From positions 1 through 64,000 of the forward strand of contig QZKB01000067.1 of the NCBI GenBank assembly GCA_003599415.1: DNA of 64,000 bases, written 5' to 3'. The position numbers and the translations under genes were made by a program. The stretch comes from Ignavibacteriales bacterium. Its GTDB lineage: Bacteria > Bacteroidota > Ignavibacteria > Ignavibacteriales > SURF-24. Of this stretch, positions 9,797 to 19,660 are shown one piece after another. The notes beneath the pieces were generated by a model, which was given only the letters and a program-made list of their open reading frames with translations, was not told the origin of the DNA and searched no databases. Positions within the stretch are counted from its first letter, which is position 1. Each line of letters begins with the position of its first letter.

Positions 9797-11608
9797 ATGA
9801 AAAAACTGATACCAAAAACTTTTATCCTTTTAATACTAGTTGCGTTATTTTATGTAGGCTGCGTTGATCAATTAACATCTTCGGATACTCTTCCTCCTTA
9901 TATAACATTATCAAGTCCTAAATCAAACGACACTATTACGGTTGCTGAAGCAGATACTTTTATATATGCTGCTTCTGATGACCAGGAGTTATCGGCAATT
10001 CAACTTTATGTAAATGATGTTTTACAACAAAGTTTTAAGGTAGAAGATGATATTCTGCCGACTGTGTATTTTGTGCCTGATTCAGCGAAATTGAACCAGC
10101 TTGTGAAGATATATCTTAAGGCTGTTGATATTGCAGGTAATACAAATTCCAGTAACGAGGCTTTAAATGTATTCATAAGTGAAAACCGGAATCCGCCTTA
10201 TGCTCCTTCAGGTCTTTCTATTGAAATTCTTTCAACAACTTCTATTAAACTGACATGGAAAGATAACTCACTTAATGAAAGCGGTTTTGAAATTTACAGA
10301 AGAGAATCTACCGGCAGTTATTCAAAATTAAAATCAGTTGCAGCAAATGCTGTATCCTATGAAGATAATACGTTAGAAAGCAATAAGATATATTTCTACA
10401 AAATAAGGGCGGTTAATAAGTACGGTAATTCGAACTATACTTCGGAAGTAAATTCACTTGGTATCGGTGAACTGAATGCCCCTTCACAATTAACAGGGAC
10501 ACCAATAAGCACTAAGAAAATAAAACTTACGTGGAAAGATAATTCCACTGAAGAAACAAGTTTTATTATCCAAAGGAAATATGCCGGCGATATTAGCTTT
10601 TCGTTAAAGGCTACAGTTGGGGCTAATATTACAGAGTATACAGATGAAGGTTTATTTACAGGGACGACTTATGTTTACAGAATTGCAGCTAAAAAGGATA
10701 CTTCTTATTCCGATTGGTCTAATGAGGTTGAAGTTACAACATTAAGTGAAGATTATGCTGCGCCTGCAAACCTTACTGCATCATATTCAACATCCCCGTT
10801 AAGAGTAGTGCTTAACTGGACGGATACTAACCTTAATGAAGTTTATACAAGAATTTTCAGAAAGCTTGATACTGATTCAAAGTTCACTCAGATTGATTCT
10901 GTTAGCGAAGGAATTAATACTTATTCGGATTACAATGTAACTGCGGCAAATTATATTTATAAGGTGCAGGTTAGAACAACTGCCGGTTATGTTTCTGACT
11001 TTTCTAACACGGCCCAGATAACTGTTCCGATTGTACCTCCAACAGCGCCATCAGGTTTAACTTTATATAATCTTGGTAATGGTATTTACAATCTAGAGTG
11101 GACAGATAATTCAAGTGACGAAACAGGATTTGAGCTTTGGCGCAAAGACGGAACTGCTGATTATGCACTCATTAAATCGTTAGATGCAAATGTTACAAGT
11201 ACAAACGATGCGGTACAAAATGTAAATTTACTCTATCAATACAAAGTACGAGCAGTTAAAAACCTGGTAGCATCGGATTTTAGTAATGTTGTTAGTTCAA
11301 CGGGAGGAACAAGCTCATATCCAAGACCAACAAACATAAAGGCAGTATTTGTCAGTAAGGATTCAATAGGTTTTTCCTGGACAAATAATGCTACAAACGG
11401 ATTGGTAATTATAATTCAGAGAAAATGGACGTCGTGGGGATCTTATTCCGAATTGGCAAGGGTCCTGCCTAATTCAACTCAATATGTTGACAGGTTTAGT
11501 TTTACAGTTGGTACCGAATACTATTACAGGATAAAAGTAAAAAGCGTGTCAGGAGAAGAGTCCGATTGGTCTGATGAATTAATTATCACCATTCCCTCCC
11601 GAAAATAA
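9797..11608 (+). CDS. Multi-domain fibronectin type III lipoprotein
   Basis: Lipobox-like ...FYVGC; Ig-like start (PPYITLSSPKSNDTI), then repeated FN3 modules (APSGLSIEILSTTSIKLTWKDNSLNESGFEIYRR..., repeated several times). Confidence 0.8.
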   Translation: MKKLIPKTFILLILVALFYVGCVDQLTSSDTLPPYITLSSPKSNDTITVAEADTFIYAASDDQELSAIQLYVNDVLQQSFKVEDDILPTVYFVPDSAKLNQLVKIYLKAVDIAGNTNSSNEALNVFISENRNPPYAPSGLSIEILSTTSIKLTWKDNSLNESGFEIYRRESTGSYSKLKSVAANAVSYEDNTLESNKIYFYKIRAVNKYGNSNYTSEVNSLGIGELNAPSQLTGTPISTKKIKLTWKDNSTEETSFIIQRKYAGDISFSLKATVGANITEYTDEGLFTGTTYVYRIAAKKDTSYSDWSNEVEVTTLSEDYAAPANLTASYSTSPLRVVLNWTDTNLNEVYTRIFRKLDTDSKFTQIDSVSEGINTYSDYNVTAANYIYKVQVRTTAGYVSDFSNTAQITVPIVPPTAPSGLTLYNLGNGIYNLEWTDNSSDETGFELWRKDGTADYALIKSLDANVTSTNDAVQNVNLLYQYKVRAVKNLVASDFSNVVSSTGGTSSYPRPTNIKAVFVSKDSIGFSWTNNATNGLVIIIQRKWTSWGSYSELARVLPNSTQYVDRFSFTVGTEYYYRIKVKSVSGEESDWSDELIITIPSRK

Positions 11609-11661
11609 AATGTTAATGCGCTGGTTCCCGAATAACATTTGAAAAAAGATCACTGGAAAGT

Positions 11662-14600
11662 ATGATTAATAATTCTGGTTTCTTCAAGGTATTAGACAGC
11701 TTTAGAGAGTTATCATTTATTCTTGATAATAAGGGGAGAATCATATTCAGCAACCAGGCAGCTAAAGTATCAAGGTTTTTTGAAAGACAGGAAGAATTAT
11801 TCTTTAACTATTTTCCGGAAGAGAGTAAAAAAAAAGTATCTGAATTATTCTATACAACAATTACACAAAGGACTGCAATTACTGAAGTCTTAGGTATAGA
11901 GCAGAAAGAAAATAAAGCCGACATAAAATTAAATTTCACTTATTATAATATTGAATCAGATGAAATTGTAATTGCAAAGGTTACCGAGCTGGGAGCAGGT
12001 GAACCTGAAGGCAAGAAAATAAAATTCACATCCTCCAGGCTGGATCTTAATGAATTATTAAAAGACCCTATACAAATAAAAATCTTTGAACAGCTTAAAT
12101 CTGATTTCCCCTTTACTCTTATAAGTAAGAACAACTTTAAAAAAGAAATAAATAAACTTGATGATCTGTTCTGGATAAAAGATCCGCAGAGAAAATACGT
12201 GGTAGTAAATAATTCGTTTTCACATTTCCTTGGCTTACCTGCAAACCAGGTAGAAGGAAGATATGAATACGAATTTTTGCCGCCGTATCTTTCTGACTTT
12301 TCAAAGTCGATGGGCAATTATGTTAGAAATACTTCTAACGTAATTATACAGGAAGGTTTTCCCTTCCTTTATACACCGGAAGATAAAAACCTGAGGATTA
12401 TTGAAATACCAATCTGCGATCTTGATAATGAAGTGCTTGCCCTTGTTGGTATTTCCCAAAATATTCAAAAGGAACAGAATGAAAATGAATTCTTTGGTAA
12501 AAATTTAGTTAAAAACCTGGAAGTTCCTGTTCTTGTTATTGATGTGAACAACAAGTTGATATTTGTTAATTCATCATTCAAAGAAAAGTTACCGTTGACG
12601 AAATATGATACAAACGGTAAAATTATATTTAATGCGTATTCAGAGTTGTCTTTTGAGCTGAATAAGTTTCTTTATTCTGAGGAACTTGCAGAATCGGTAA
12701 AAAAAATTAATATCCCGACGAATAATTTTAGTAATACATTCTTTGATTTTCAGTTCAGAAAAATTTATAATGAAGGTACAGAATTAAAAGGATTAATGAT
12801 TACCATCATCGAAGATGATGATGACATCCTGAATAAAATATTTAAAGCCAGCAGAGGAAAAATGTACGAAGTAATAATACAAAACAGTCCCGAACCGATG
12901 TTTGTTTACGATATTGAAAATTTAAGATTCCTTGAAGTAAACCGGGCCGCATTAAATTTGTACGGTTACACAAAGGATGAATTTATGCAAATGGATTTAA
13001 CCGATCTTTATGCGCCTGAAGATATTCAGACATTACTGAATACATCTGAATCGGAAATGGGTGAAATGAAATTTACCGGCCCATGGCGTCAGAAAAAGAA
13101 AGATGGTTCTATTGTATTTGTTGAAATAAGTAAATCTAGTTTCCAGTTCAGGGAAAAGAATGCTCACTTTAACATCATTCGCGATATAACAGAGAATATT
13201 AAAATTCAAAAAGAAATCCAGCTTTACAAAGCTTCGTATGATAACTCAAATGATTTGTTATTTACTGTTGATAGTGACGGCTTTGTTGTTTCTGCCAATA
13301 AAGTTTCCCTGGATATCCTGGGTTACACTTATGTTGAACTGGATTGCAGACCATTTATTACCTTAGTTTCCGATGACAACAGATCACTAATACTTAATAA
13401 TATCTTTAACACGGAGATTTCTTCTACAATAAAATTAAGTGCTTCTCTTAAAAAGAAAAATGGAGAGTTAATTGCTATGACAATATTAGCGACTCCAATC
13501 TTCGATCTTGCAAAACAGATTGTAGCATATAGTCTAATTGCTTCGCCCGAAATTCTTACAACGCAATTGAAATCATCAGAAGCTGCTGATGCTGCGGTAA
13601 GTAAGAAGGTTGTACAGGAGAAGGGAATCGATATTGAATTCTTGTCTAATGTATTTCATGAAATTTTAACTCCTATGAATGTTATTCTTGGATTTGTTCA
13701 GGAAATTGTTGAGAATATTGAGAAACCGACATTAGAACAAAAAGAATCGATGGAAATTATTGAGCAGAACAGGGAAGTGTTGCTGCAAACAATGAACTCT
13801 TTACTTGAGTATTCTCATCTTGAACAGAATAAAATAGAGTTCATAACTAAGAAATTCCTTTTTACGGATGTTGTTGAATCGTTGCAGAAAAGAACACAGA
13901 AGATTGCTAAGACAAGAAATATTGAATTTTCCTACGGTAAAATTTCTTCATCGCTTAACATTGAAACCGATGTACAGAAGCTTGAGACTTTTCTTGTAAT
14001 GTTTATAACAATTGCTATGCATATTACTAGGGAAAAGAAGATTTTCCTTTCTGCTTACCAGTATAATGATGAACATTTTATTGTAAGCGTAAAAGACAGC
14101 CGTAAATCCGTAAGTCCTTACCTTGCAGAGAATCTTAAAAATATTCTAACCGGAGTTAGCTACAAAAAAGATTTCGGTGTTTCAAGACTTACATTAAAAT
14201 TATCCAATAAACTACGGGAAATGCTTTCAGGTGAATTCAAGTATATCGAAAGAAATAATGAAATCCTGGAAGCCGGTTTTGTATTTCCAATGGTTGTGGT
14301 TACACCGGGTATATTGGAAATTAAAGAAGCAGAAATTATTGCTCCTGAAGAAGTTGAAGAAACTCCCGCACATGAAACTGTAGAGGAATTTGAGGTTGCT
14401 GAAGAGATTATCACAACTAAATTTGAACCTCATTTGAAAACCACAAATGAATTTGAGCGTGAAGCTGCCGTAAAAGAAGAATTAGTGGAAGTTGAAATCC
14501 AATCTAAAAAGAATCTTCCCGAAGAAAAAATAGAGGTAAAACCGGAAATAATTCAGGAAGTAAAACCAAAAGAAAAATTTGATTTAACAAATGTTCATTG

Positions 14601-14955
14601 TTTATATGTGGAAGATCAGGTTGATTCCCAGATATTATTCAAAGTGCAGTTAAAGGAAGCTAAAAAAATTGATTTTGCAGTGAGCTTTGAAGCAGCACTG
14701 CCTCTGCTTCAGCAGTTCAAATATGATTTTATTGTCCTGGATATTAACCTGCAGGGAGAATATAACGGTCTTGATGCATTGAGAATAATAAGAAAATTAC
14801 CCGGTTATGAAACCTCAAAGATTATTGCTGTTACAGCTTATGTTCTTCCCGGGGATAAAGATAAATTTATTGCTGCCGGGTTTAATGATTTTATATCTAA
14901 ACCAATCTTAAGAGAAAAATTAATTGACTCATTGAATAAGATCATGAACACCTAA
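11662..14955 (+). CDS. PAS-domain hybrid histidine kinase-like protein with C-terminal receiver; ATPase domain appears degenerate
   Basis: Several PAS motifs (IIQNSPEPMFVYDIENLRFLEVNRAALNLYGYTKDEF...), H-box FHEILTPMNVILGF, C-terminal receiver (CLYVEDQ, FIVLDINLQG, AVTAY, ISKPI). Confidence 0.85.
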   Translation: MINNSGFFKVLDSFRELSFILDNKGRIIFSNQAAKVSRFFERQEELFFNYFPEESKKKVSELFYTTITQRTAITEVLGIEQKENKADIKLNFTYYNIESDEIVIAKVTELGAGEPEGKKIKFTSSRLDLNELLKDPIQIKIFEQLKSDFPFTLISKNNFKKEINKLDDLFWIKDPQRKYVVVNNSFSHFLGLPANQVEGRYEYEFLPPYLSDFSKSMGNYVRNTSNVIIQEGFPFLYTPEDKNLRIIEIPICDLDNEVLALVGISQNIQKEQNENEFFGKNLVKNLEVPVLVIDVNNKLIFVNSSFKEKLPLTKYDTNGKIIFNAYSELSFELNKFLYSEELAESVKKINIPTNNFSNTFFDFQFRKIYNEGTELKGLMITIIEDDDDILNKIFKASRGKMYEVIIQNSPEPMFVYDIENLRFLEVNRAALNLYGYTKDEFMQMDLTDLYAPEDIQTLLNTSESEMGEMKFTGPWRQKKKDGSIVFVEISKSSFQFREKNAHFNIIRDITENIKIQKEIQLYKASYDNSNDLLFTVDSDGFVVSANKVSLDILGYTYVELDCRPFITLVSDDNRSLILNNIFNTEISSTIKLSASLKKKNGELIAMTILATPIFDLAKQIVAYSLIASPEILTTQLKSSEAADAAVSKKVVQEKGIDIEFLSNVFHEILTPMNVILGFVQEIVENIEKPTLEQKESMEIIEQNREVLLQTMNSLLEYSHLEQNKIEFITKKFLFTDVVESLQKRTQKIAKTRNIEFSYGKISSSLNIETDVQKLETFLVMFITIAMHITREKKIFLSAYQYNDEHFIVSVKDSRKSVSPYLAENLKNILTGVSYKKDFGVSRLTLKLSNKLREMLSGEFKYIERNNEILEAGFVFPMVVVTPGILEIKEAEIIAPEEVEETPAHETVEEFEVAEEIITTKFEPHLKTTNEFEREAAVKEELVEVEIQSKKNLPEEKIEVKPEIIQEVKPKEKFDLTNVHCLYVEDQVDSQILFKVQLKEAKKIDFAVSFEAALPLLQQFKYDFIVLDINLQGEYNGLDALRIIRKLPGYETSKIIAVTAYVLPGDKDKFIAAGFNDFISKPILREKLIDSLNKIMNT

Positions 14956-15003
14956 AAATGAAATCATTTTAAATTTTTCTTGACAATAAATATCCTCTTT
15001 TAT

Positions 15004-15031
15004 AAATTGCCATACAAATGTATGGCAATTT
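15004..15031. promoter_or_regulatory. Perfect 28-bp inverted repeat upstream of lexA; candidate LexA operator (or hairpin)
   Basis: aaattgccataca-aa-tgtatggcaattt: 13-bp arms with a 2-bp centre, ~67 bp upstream of the lexA start and adjacent to a promoter-like TTGACA (14980) and TATAAA (15001). Confidence 0.5.
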
Positions 15032-15098
15032 CTTTTTAGTCTGACCCATCCATTTATTCCTTTTCAATATTGTAAGTAACATTACCGAAGGTTTATCT

Positions 15099-15719
15099 AT
15101 GGCACGAGATATTACTGAAATACAAAAGAAAATACTGGATTTTCTTTTAGATCATAAATTTGAAAAAGGCATGCCTCCAACCCTTGCCGAAGTAGCGCAA
15201 AAGTTTGGCTACAAAAACAGGGCCACTGTGCAGCAACATCTTGGGGCGCTTGTGAAAAAAGGATTTATTAAGAAAAATCCTAAGCTTGCCCGTGGTATTG
15301 AAATTACTATTGAGGATAAGTTTTTTATTCCTCGTCCTGTAATAGGAGAAGTTGCCGCCGGTAATCCTTTGACTATTTATCCGGATGCAATCGATACTGT
15401 AAATCTTCCAACCATTGCAAGAGTACCAAAGGATTCATTCCTTCTTAAGGTAAAAGGGGATAGCCTTAAGGATGCTTTTATTTTTAACGGTGATATTGTT
15501 ATTGTGAATCCGAATAATGAACCATCCAATGGGCAAATTGTAATTGCAATTTTAGATGATGCCGCTACCATTAAACGTTTTTATAAAAATAAAAACGGAA
15601 TTGAACTAAGACCGGAAAACCCGGAGTATAAACCTATCTTCATAAAAAAAGAGTATCCAAGGTTTAAAATTGTAGGCGTTGCAATTGGCGTTTACAGGAA
15701 TATGGAATGGAAGAATTAA
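15099..15719 (+). CDS. lexA: LexA SOS repressor / S24 autopeptidase
   Basis: Winged helix PPTLAEVAQKFGYKNRATVQQHLGALVKKGFI; Ala-Gly cleavage site GEVAAGNPL; Ser (VKGDSLKD) and Lys (DDAATIKRF) dyad. Confidence 0.92.
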   Translation: MARDITEIQKKILDFLLDHKFEKGMPPTLAEVAQKFGYKNRATVQQHLGALVKKGFIKKNPKLARGIEITIEDKFFIPRPVIGEVAAGNPLTIYPDAIDTVNLPTIARVPKDSFLLKVKGDSLKDAFIFNGDIVIVNPNNEPSNGQIVIAILDDAATIKRFYKNKNGIELRPENPEYKPIFIKKEYPRFKIVGVAIGVYRNMEWKN

Positions 15720-15734
15720 ACTGATACAACATGA

Positions 15735-15756
15735 ATCCTGAAAATAATTTCAGGAT
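15735..15756. terminator. Hairpin downstream of lexA (possible terminator, no strong T-tract)
   Basis: atcctgaaa-ataa-tttcaggat: 9-bp arms, 4-nt loop. Confidence 0.35.
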
Positions 15757-15792
15757 AAATAAATCAATCATACTAATTTAATGGAGTAACTT

Positions 15793-16086
15793 ATGGAAAT
15801 TTCTGCCTGCGGAATTGATTGTTCAAAATGTTCATATTTTAAAATAACCTGCGATGGCTGTATTGCCGTAAAGGGTTCTCCCTTTTGGGCTAAAGATTTT
15901 TTTCCTGGTAAAATTTGTTCTTTGTATGAATGCGCTATTATTAAAAATAGCTTTAAGAACTGCGGTCAATGTAATGAGCTACCTTGTAAAATGTACGTTG
16001 AACTGAAAGATCCGAACATGAGCGATGAGGAACATCAAAAGTCAATTGTTGAACGTGTACAAAGATTGAAGCAAAACTTAAATTAA
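15793..16086 (+). CDS. Small Cys-rich DUF3795-like protein
   Basis: MEISACGIDCSKCSYFKITCDGCIAVKG...CSLYECAI...CGQCNELPCKMY pattern. Confidence 0.75.
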   Translation: MEISACGIDCSKCSYFKITCDGCIAVKGSPFWAKDFFPGKICSLYECAIIKNSFKNCGQCNELPCKMYVELKDPNMSDEEHQKSIVERVQRLKQNLN

Positions 16087-16139
16087 AAAATGGTTGTTAA
16101 ATTTCCGGTAGAGATGATTCAAGTTAGATATTAGTTTTA

Positions 16140-17204
16140 ATGAAAAAGGAATTTAAAATGAATGATGATATTATGTATGAAGCATTAATTAAAAAAGATG
16201 CTTCGTTTGATGGAATTTTCTTTGCCGGAATTAAAACAACCGGGATTTTTTGCCGCCCGACATGTACTGCAAGAAAACCAAAAAAGGAAAACACAATTTT
16301 TTTTAAGACAAGTAAAGATGCAATTCTGCATGGTTACCGTCCTTGCAAGGTTTGCACTCCTTTGAACAAACCGGGTGAAACACCTGAATGGATTCAAAAT
16401 ATTTTAAGGGAAATGGATGATAACCCGGCAGCAAAGCTAAAAGATTTTCATCTACGTTCAAAGGGAGTTGAGCCAAATAAACTGAGAAGATGGTTTAAGA
16501 AAAATCATGGAATTACTTTTCACAGTTATCAGCGGATGCTTCGCATTAACAATGCATTCAAACAAATTCAAAATGGTGAGAAAATAATTTCTGCTGCTCT
16601 GGATTCGGGTTATGAATCGTTAAGCGGATTTAATGATTCGTTCAAAATGATCCTCGGAACTTCACCCTTAAATTCAAAAGATAAAAAAGTTATAAATGTA
16701 ATGAGGATTGAAACACCACTTGGACCAATGTTTGCCGGAGCAACAGATGAAGGAATTTGTTTATTTGAGTTTACCGACAGGAAAATGCTTGAGACAGAAT
16801 TAAAAACTTTATCAAGGTTATTGAGTGCTTCAATTATTCAGGGCTCTAATTCGCAATTAATTAATCTGAAGCAGCAAATTGATGAATATTTTAAAGGCAA
16901 TAGAAAAATTTTTAATCTTCCATTGATAACACCGGGTTCACAGTTTCAGAACATTGTCTGGAATGAATTGCAGAAGATACCGTATGGAACTACACGTTCA
17001 TATAAGACACAGGCAGCTTCGGTTAAAAGACCAGAGGCAGTAAGAGCAGTTGCAAACGCAAACGGGCAAAACAGGATTGCGATTATTATTCCCTGCCACA
17101 GGGTAATTGGCGAAGACGGGCATCTTACCGGTTACGGCGGGGGATTATGGAGAAAGAAATGGCTGCTTGATTTTGAAAAAGAAAATTTAAGTAAGTTGAA
17201 TTAA
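16140..17204 (+). CDS. ada: Bifunctional Ada: methylphosphotriester-sensing AraC-type regulator / O6-methylguanine-DNA methyltransferase
   Basis: Ada Zn-binding FCRPTC...RPCKVC; AraC HTH; C-terminal active site IIPCHRVIG. Confidence 0.93.
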   Translation: MKKEFKMNDDIMYEALIKKDASFDGIFFAGIKTTGIFCRPTCTARKPKKENTIFFKTSKDAILHGYRPCKVCTPLNKPGETPEWIQNILREMDDNPAAKLKDFHLRSKGVEPNKLRRWFKKNHGITFHSYQRMLRINNAFKQIQNGEKIISAALDSGYESLSGFNDSFKMILGTSPLNSKDKKVINVMRIETPLGPMFAGATDEGICLFEFTDRKMLETELKTLSRLLSASIIQGSNSQLINLKQQIDEYFKGNRKIFNLPLITPGSQFQNIVWNELQKIPYGTTRSYKTQAASVKRPEAVRAVANANGQNRIAIIIPCHRVIGEDGHLTGYGGGLWRKKWLLDFEKENLSKLN

Positions 17205-17225
17205 TGCAAAACAAGTGAATAAAGT

Positions 17226-17909
17226 TTGATGAAAAATTATTATGCCGACAAACTTTCATCCGGAAGACTGAAACAGGTTTATGAAATTGCTCCATTAAGA
17301 ATAAGGCAATACCTGGAAACCGAATTGAATTATGTGCTGCAGAAAGTCAGCAGGGATGATATTGTATTGGAATTAGGTTGCGGTTATGGAAGAATCTTTC
17401 CTGAACTATCCTTAAAAGTAAAAAGTGTTGCAGGAATTGATATTGCAATGAACAGTCTGATTCTTGGAAAAGAATTATGCTCCGATTTTTCGAACTGTTT
17501 CTTTATTCAAATGGATGCTGTTAAACTTGCATTCCTACATCATTCTTTCGATAAAGTATTATGTATTCAGAATGGAATATCAGCTTTTCATGTTAATCAA
17601 AAAGAACTTATTCTTGAGTGCGTACGGATTACAAAACCGGGAGGAACAATTTTCTTTTCAAGTTATTCGGATAAAATATGGAATGACCGCCTTGAATGGT
17701 TTGAGCTGCAATCTGAAGCCGGTCTTTTAGGTGAAATTGATTATAATAAAACCGGAAATGGAATAATTGTATGTAAAGATGGATTTACAGCTACTACAAT
17801 GGATGCCGGACATTTTAATAAGCTTACTTCCAACATAGAAGATATTACAGTGATTACCGAAGAGGTTGACGAGTCTAGTATCTTTTTCAATGTTCATTGT
17901 TCTAAGTGA
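17226..17909 (+). CDS. Class I SAM-dependent methyltransferase
   Basis: DIVLELGCGYGRIFPEL motif I; methyltransferase fold pattern (VLCIQNGISAF...CVRITKPGGTIFFSS). Confidence 0.8.
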   Translation: MMKNYYADKLSSGRLKQVYEIAPLRIRQYLETELNYVLQKVSRDDIVLELGCGYGRIFPELSLKVKSVAGIDIAMNSLILGKELCSDFSNCFFIQMDAVKLAFLHHSFDKVLCIQNGISAFHVNQKELILECVRITKPGGTIFFSSYSDKIWNDRLEWFELQSEAGLLGEIDYNKTGNGIIVCKDGFTATTMDAGHFNKLTSNIEDITVITEEVDESSIFFNVHCSK

Positions 17910-17950
17910 TTTCCTTATTTTAGCAGCATTCATTTATTGGTTATGGTGTT

Positions 17951-18847
17951 ATGTCTAATTTTCTTTTGCTTGGAATCTGCTTTGTACTGGGAATTGTTTT
18001 CAGAAGATTCAGGTTGCTACCGGAACAAACTCCATCTATTCTTAATGGTTTTATCATTTATATTTCTTTACCAGCGCTAACGCTGCTGTATATCCATAAC
18101 CTTAATTTGAACTGGCAGATAATTGTTCCTGTTTCAATGGCATGGATAACATTTAATTTAGCTTTCAGAATTTTCAGGTGGCTGGGAAAAAGACTTAACT
18201 GGACAAGAGAAACAACTGCCTGCATTATTCTTGTGTGCGGTCTTGGCAATACTTCCTTTGTCGGATTGCCGATGATTGAAGTGTTCTTTGGTAAAGAAGG
18301 AATTCCAATTGGATTAATGATTGACCAGCTTGGGTCTTTCCTTGTGCTTTCAACATTCGGAATAGTTATAGCTTCATTTTATAGCGGTATAAAAACTTCC
18401 GGAAAATATTTAATCAAGAGGATATTAACCTTTCCGCCTTTCCTTTCACTTATGATTGCTTTGATGTTATTACCGGTTGATTATCCGCCGGTTATGATAA
18501 CGGTGCTTGAAAAGCTTGGAAATATTCTGGCTCCCATCGCTTTGTTATCTGTTGGGTATCAACTCCGCTTTACAAAATTTTATGATCATAAGTTAGATAT
18601 TATTGCGGGATTGTCATTCAAACTGATTCTTTCTCCGTTGTTTTTGTTTTTTCTTTATTCACTTTTTGTTCAAAAGGATTTGAGCTTTCAAATAACAATC
18701 TTTGAAGCGGCTATGCCACCCATGATTACTGCCGCAATTGTTGCTTCCGAATATAATCTGAATAAAGAACTCGCATCTATGCTTGTTGGAATTGGAATTA
18801 TTATTTCATTCCTGACCTTAACAGGTTGGTGGTATATTTTAAGTTAA
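17951..18847 (+). CDS. AEC family permease/transporter
   Basis: ~10 hydrophobic helices; AEC-type sequence (ALLSVGYQLRF, EAAMPPMITAAIVASEYNLNKELASMLVGIGIIISFLTL). Confidence 0.82.
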   Translation: MSNFLLLGICFVLGIVFRRFRLLPEQTPSILNGFIIYISLPALTLLYIHNLNLNWQIIVPVSMAWITFNLAFRIFRWLGKRLNWTRETTACIILVCGLGNTSFVGLPMIEVFFGKEGIPIGLMIDQLGSFLVLSTFGIVIASFYSGIKTSGKYLIKRILTFPPFLSLMIALMLLPVDYPPVMITVLEKLGNILAPIALLSVGYQLRFTKFYDHKLDIIAGLSFKLILSPLFLFFLYSLFVQKDLSFQITIFEAAMPPMITAAIVASEYNLNKELASMLVGIGIIISFLTLTGWWYILS

Positions 18848-18916
18848 ACCGAATCATCCTTAATAAATTCCTTTCGAAATACAAATTCAATTATTAAATA
18901 ATTCCGGGTGAATTTA

Positions 18917-19627
18917 ATGAACAAAACAATTCAGTCTATACGCGAAGAATTAAAACGAAATGCGGATGTTAAATCTTATCAGAGTTTTCAAAGATTCTTC
19001 AAAGAAGAAGTTACTTTCTATGGTGTTAAAACCGGTGTTGTTAGTAAAATAGCTAAGAAGTACTGGTATGAGGTTGAAAAAACCGGGAAAGTAAAAATAT
19101 TTAAATTGTGTGAAGAGCTTTACAAATCGGATTATTGTGAGGAGGCTTTTATTGTTTCCTGGTGGGTTCCGAACTTAATTGATGAATTTACATTGAACGA
19201 TTTACCGTTATTCAGGAAATGGATTGAGAAATATATCAACAACTGGGCTAAATGCGATGGGTTCTGTAATCATAGCATTGGTGGAATGATTGAAAAATAT
19301 CCTGAATGTATAGATGAAATAAAAAACTGGGCAAAATCAAACAACCGGTGGATGAAAAGAGCATCGGCAGTTTCATTTATTATTCCTGCTAAAAAAGGTA
19401 AGTTCTTAAAAGATGTTTTTGAAATTTCTGATATGCTTATTCAGGAAAAGGATGATATGGTACAAAAAGGTTACGGCTGGTTATTAAAAGAAGCAAGCAG
19501 ACTTAACCAGAAAGAGGTTTTTGATTATGTGATCAGCAAAAAGAAAATTATACCGCGCACTGCTTTTCGATATGCCATTGAACTAATGCCGGAAAAATTA
19601 AAAGCTATCGCAATGAAAAAAGATTAA
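18917..19627 (+). CDS. DNA alkylation repair protein (AlkD-like HEAT repeat glycosylase)
   Basis: FFKEEVTFYGVKTGVVSKIAKKYW, CDGFCNHSIGGMIEKYP, WMKRASAVSFIIPAKKG, KGYGWLLKEASR: typical of the AlkD family. Confidence 0.85.
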   Translation: MNKTIQSIREELKRNADVKSYQSFQRFFKEEVTFYGVKTGVVSKIAKKYWYEVEKTGKVKIFKLCEELYKSDYCEEAFIVSWWVPNLIDEFTLNDLPLFRKWIEKYINNWAKCDGFCNHSIGGMIEKYPECIDEIKNWAKSNNRWMKRASAVSFIIPAKKGKFLKDVFEISDMLIQEKDDMVQKGYGWLLKEASRLNQKEVFDYVISKKKIIPRTAFRYAIELMPEKLKAIAMKKD

Positions 19628-19660
19628 TATTTTCACGAAATAAATCTGAGGGAGTTAAAA

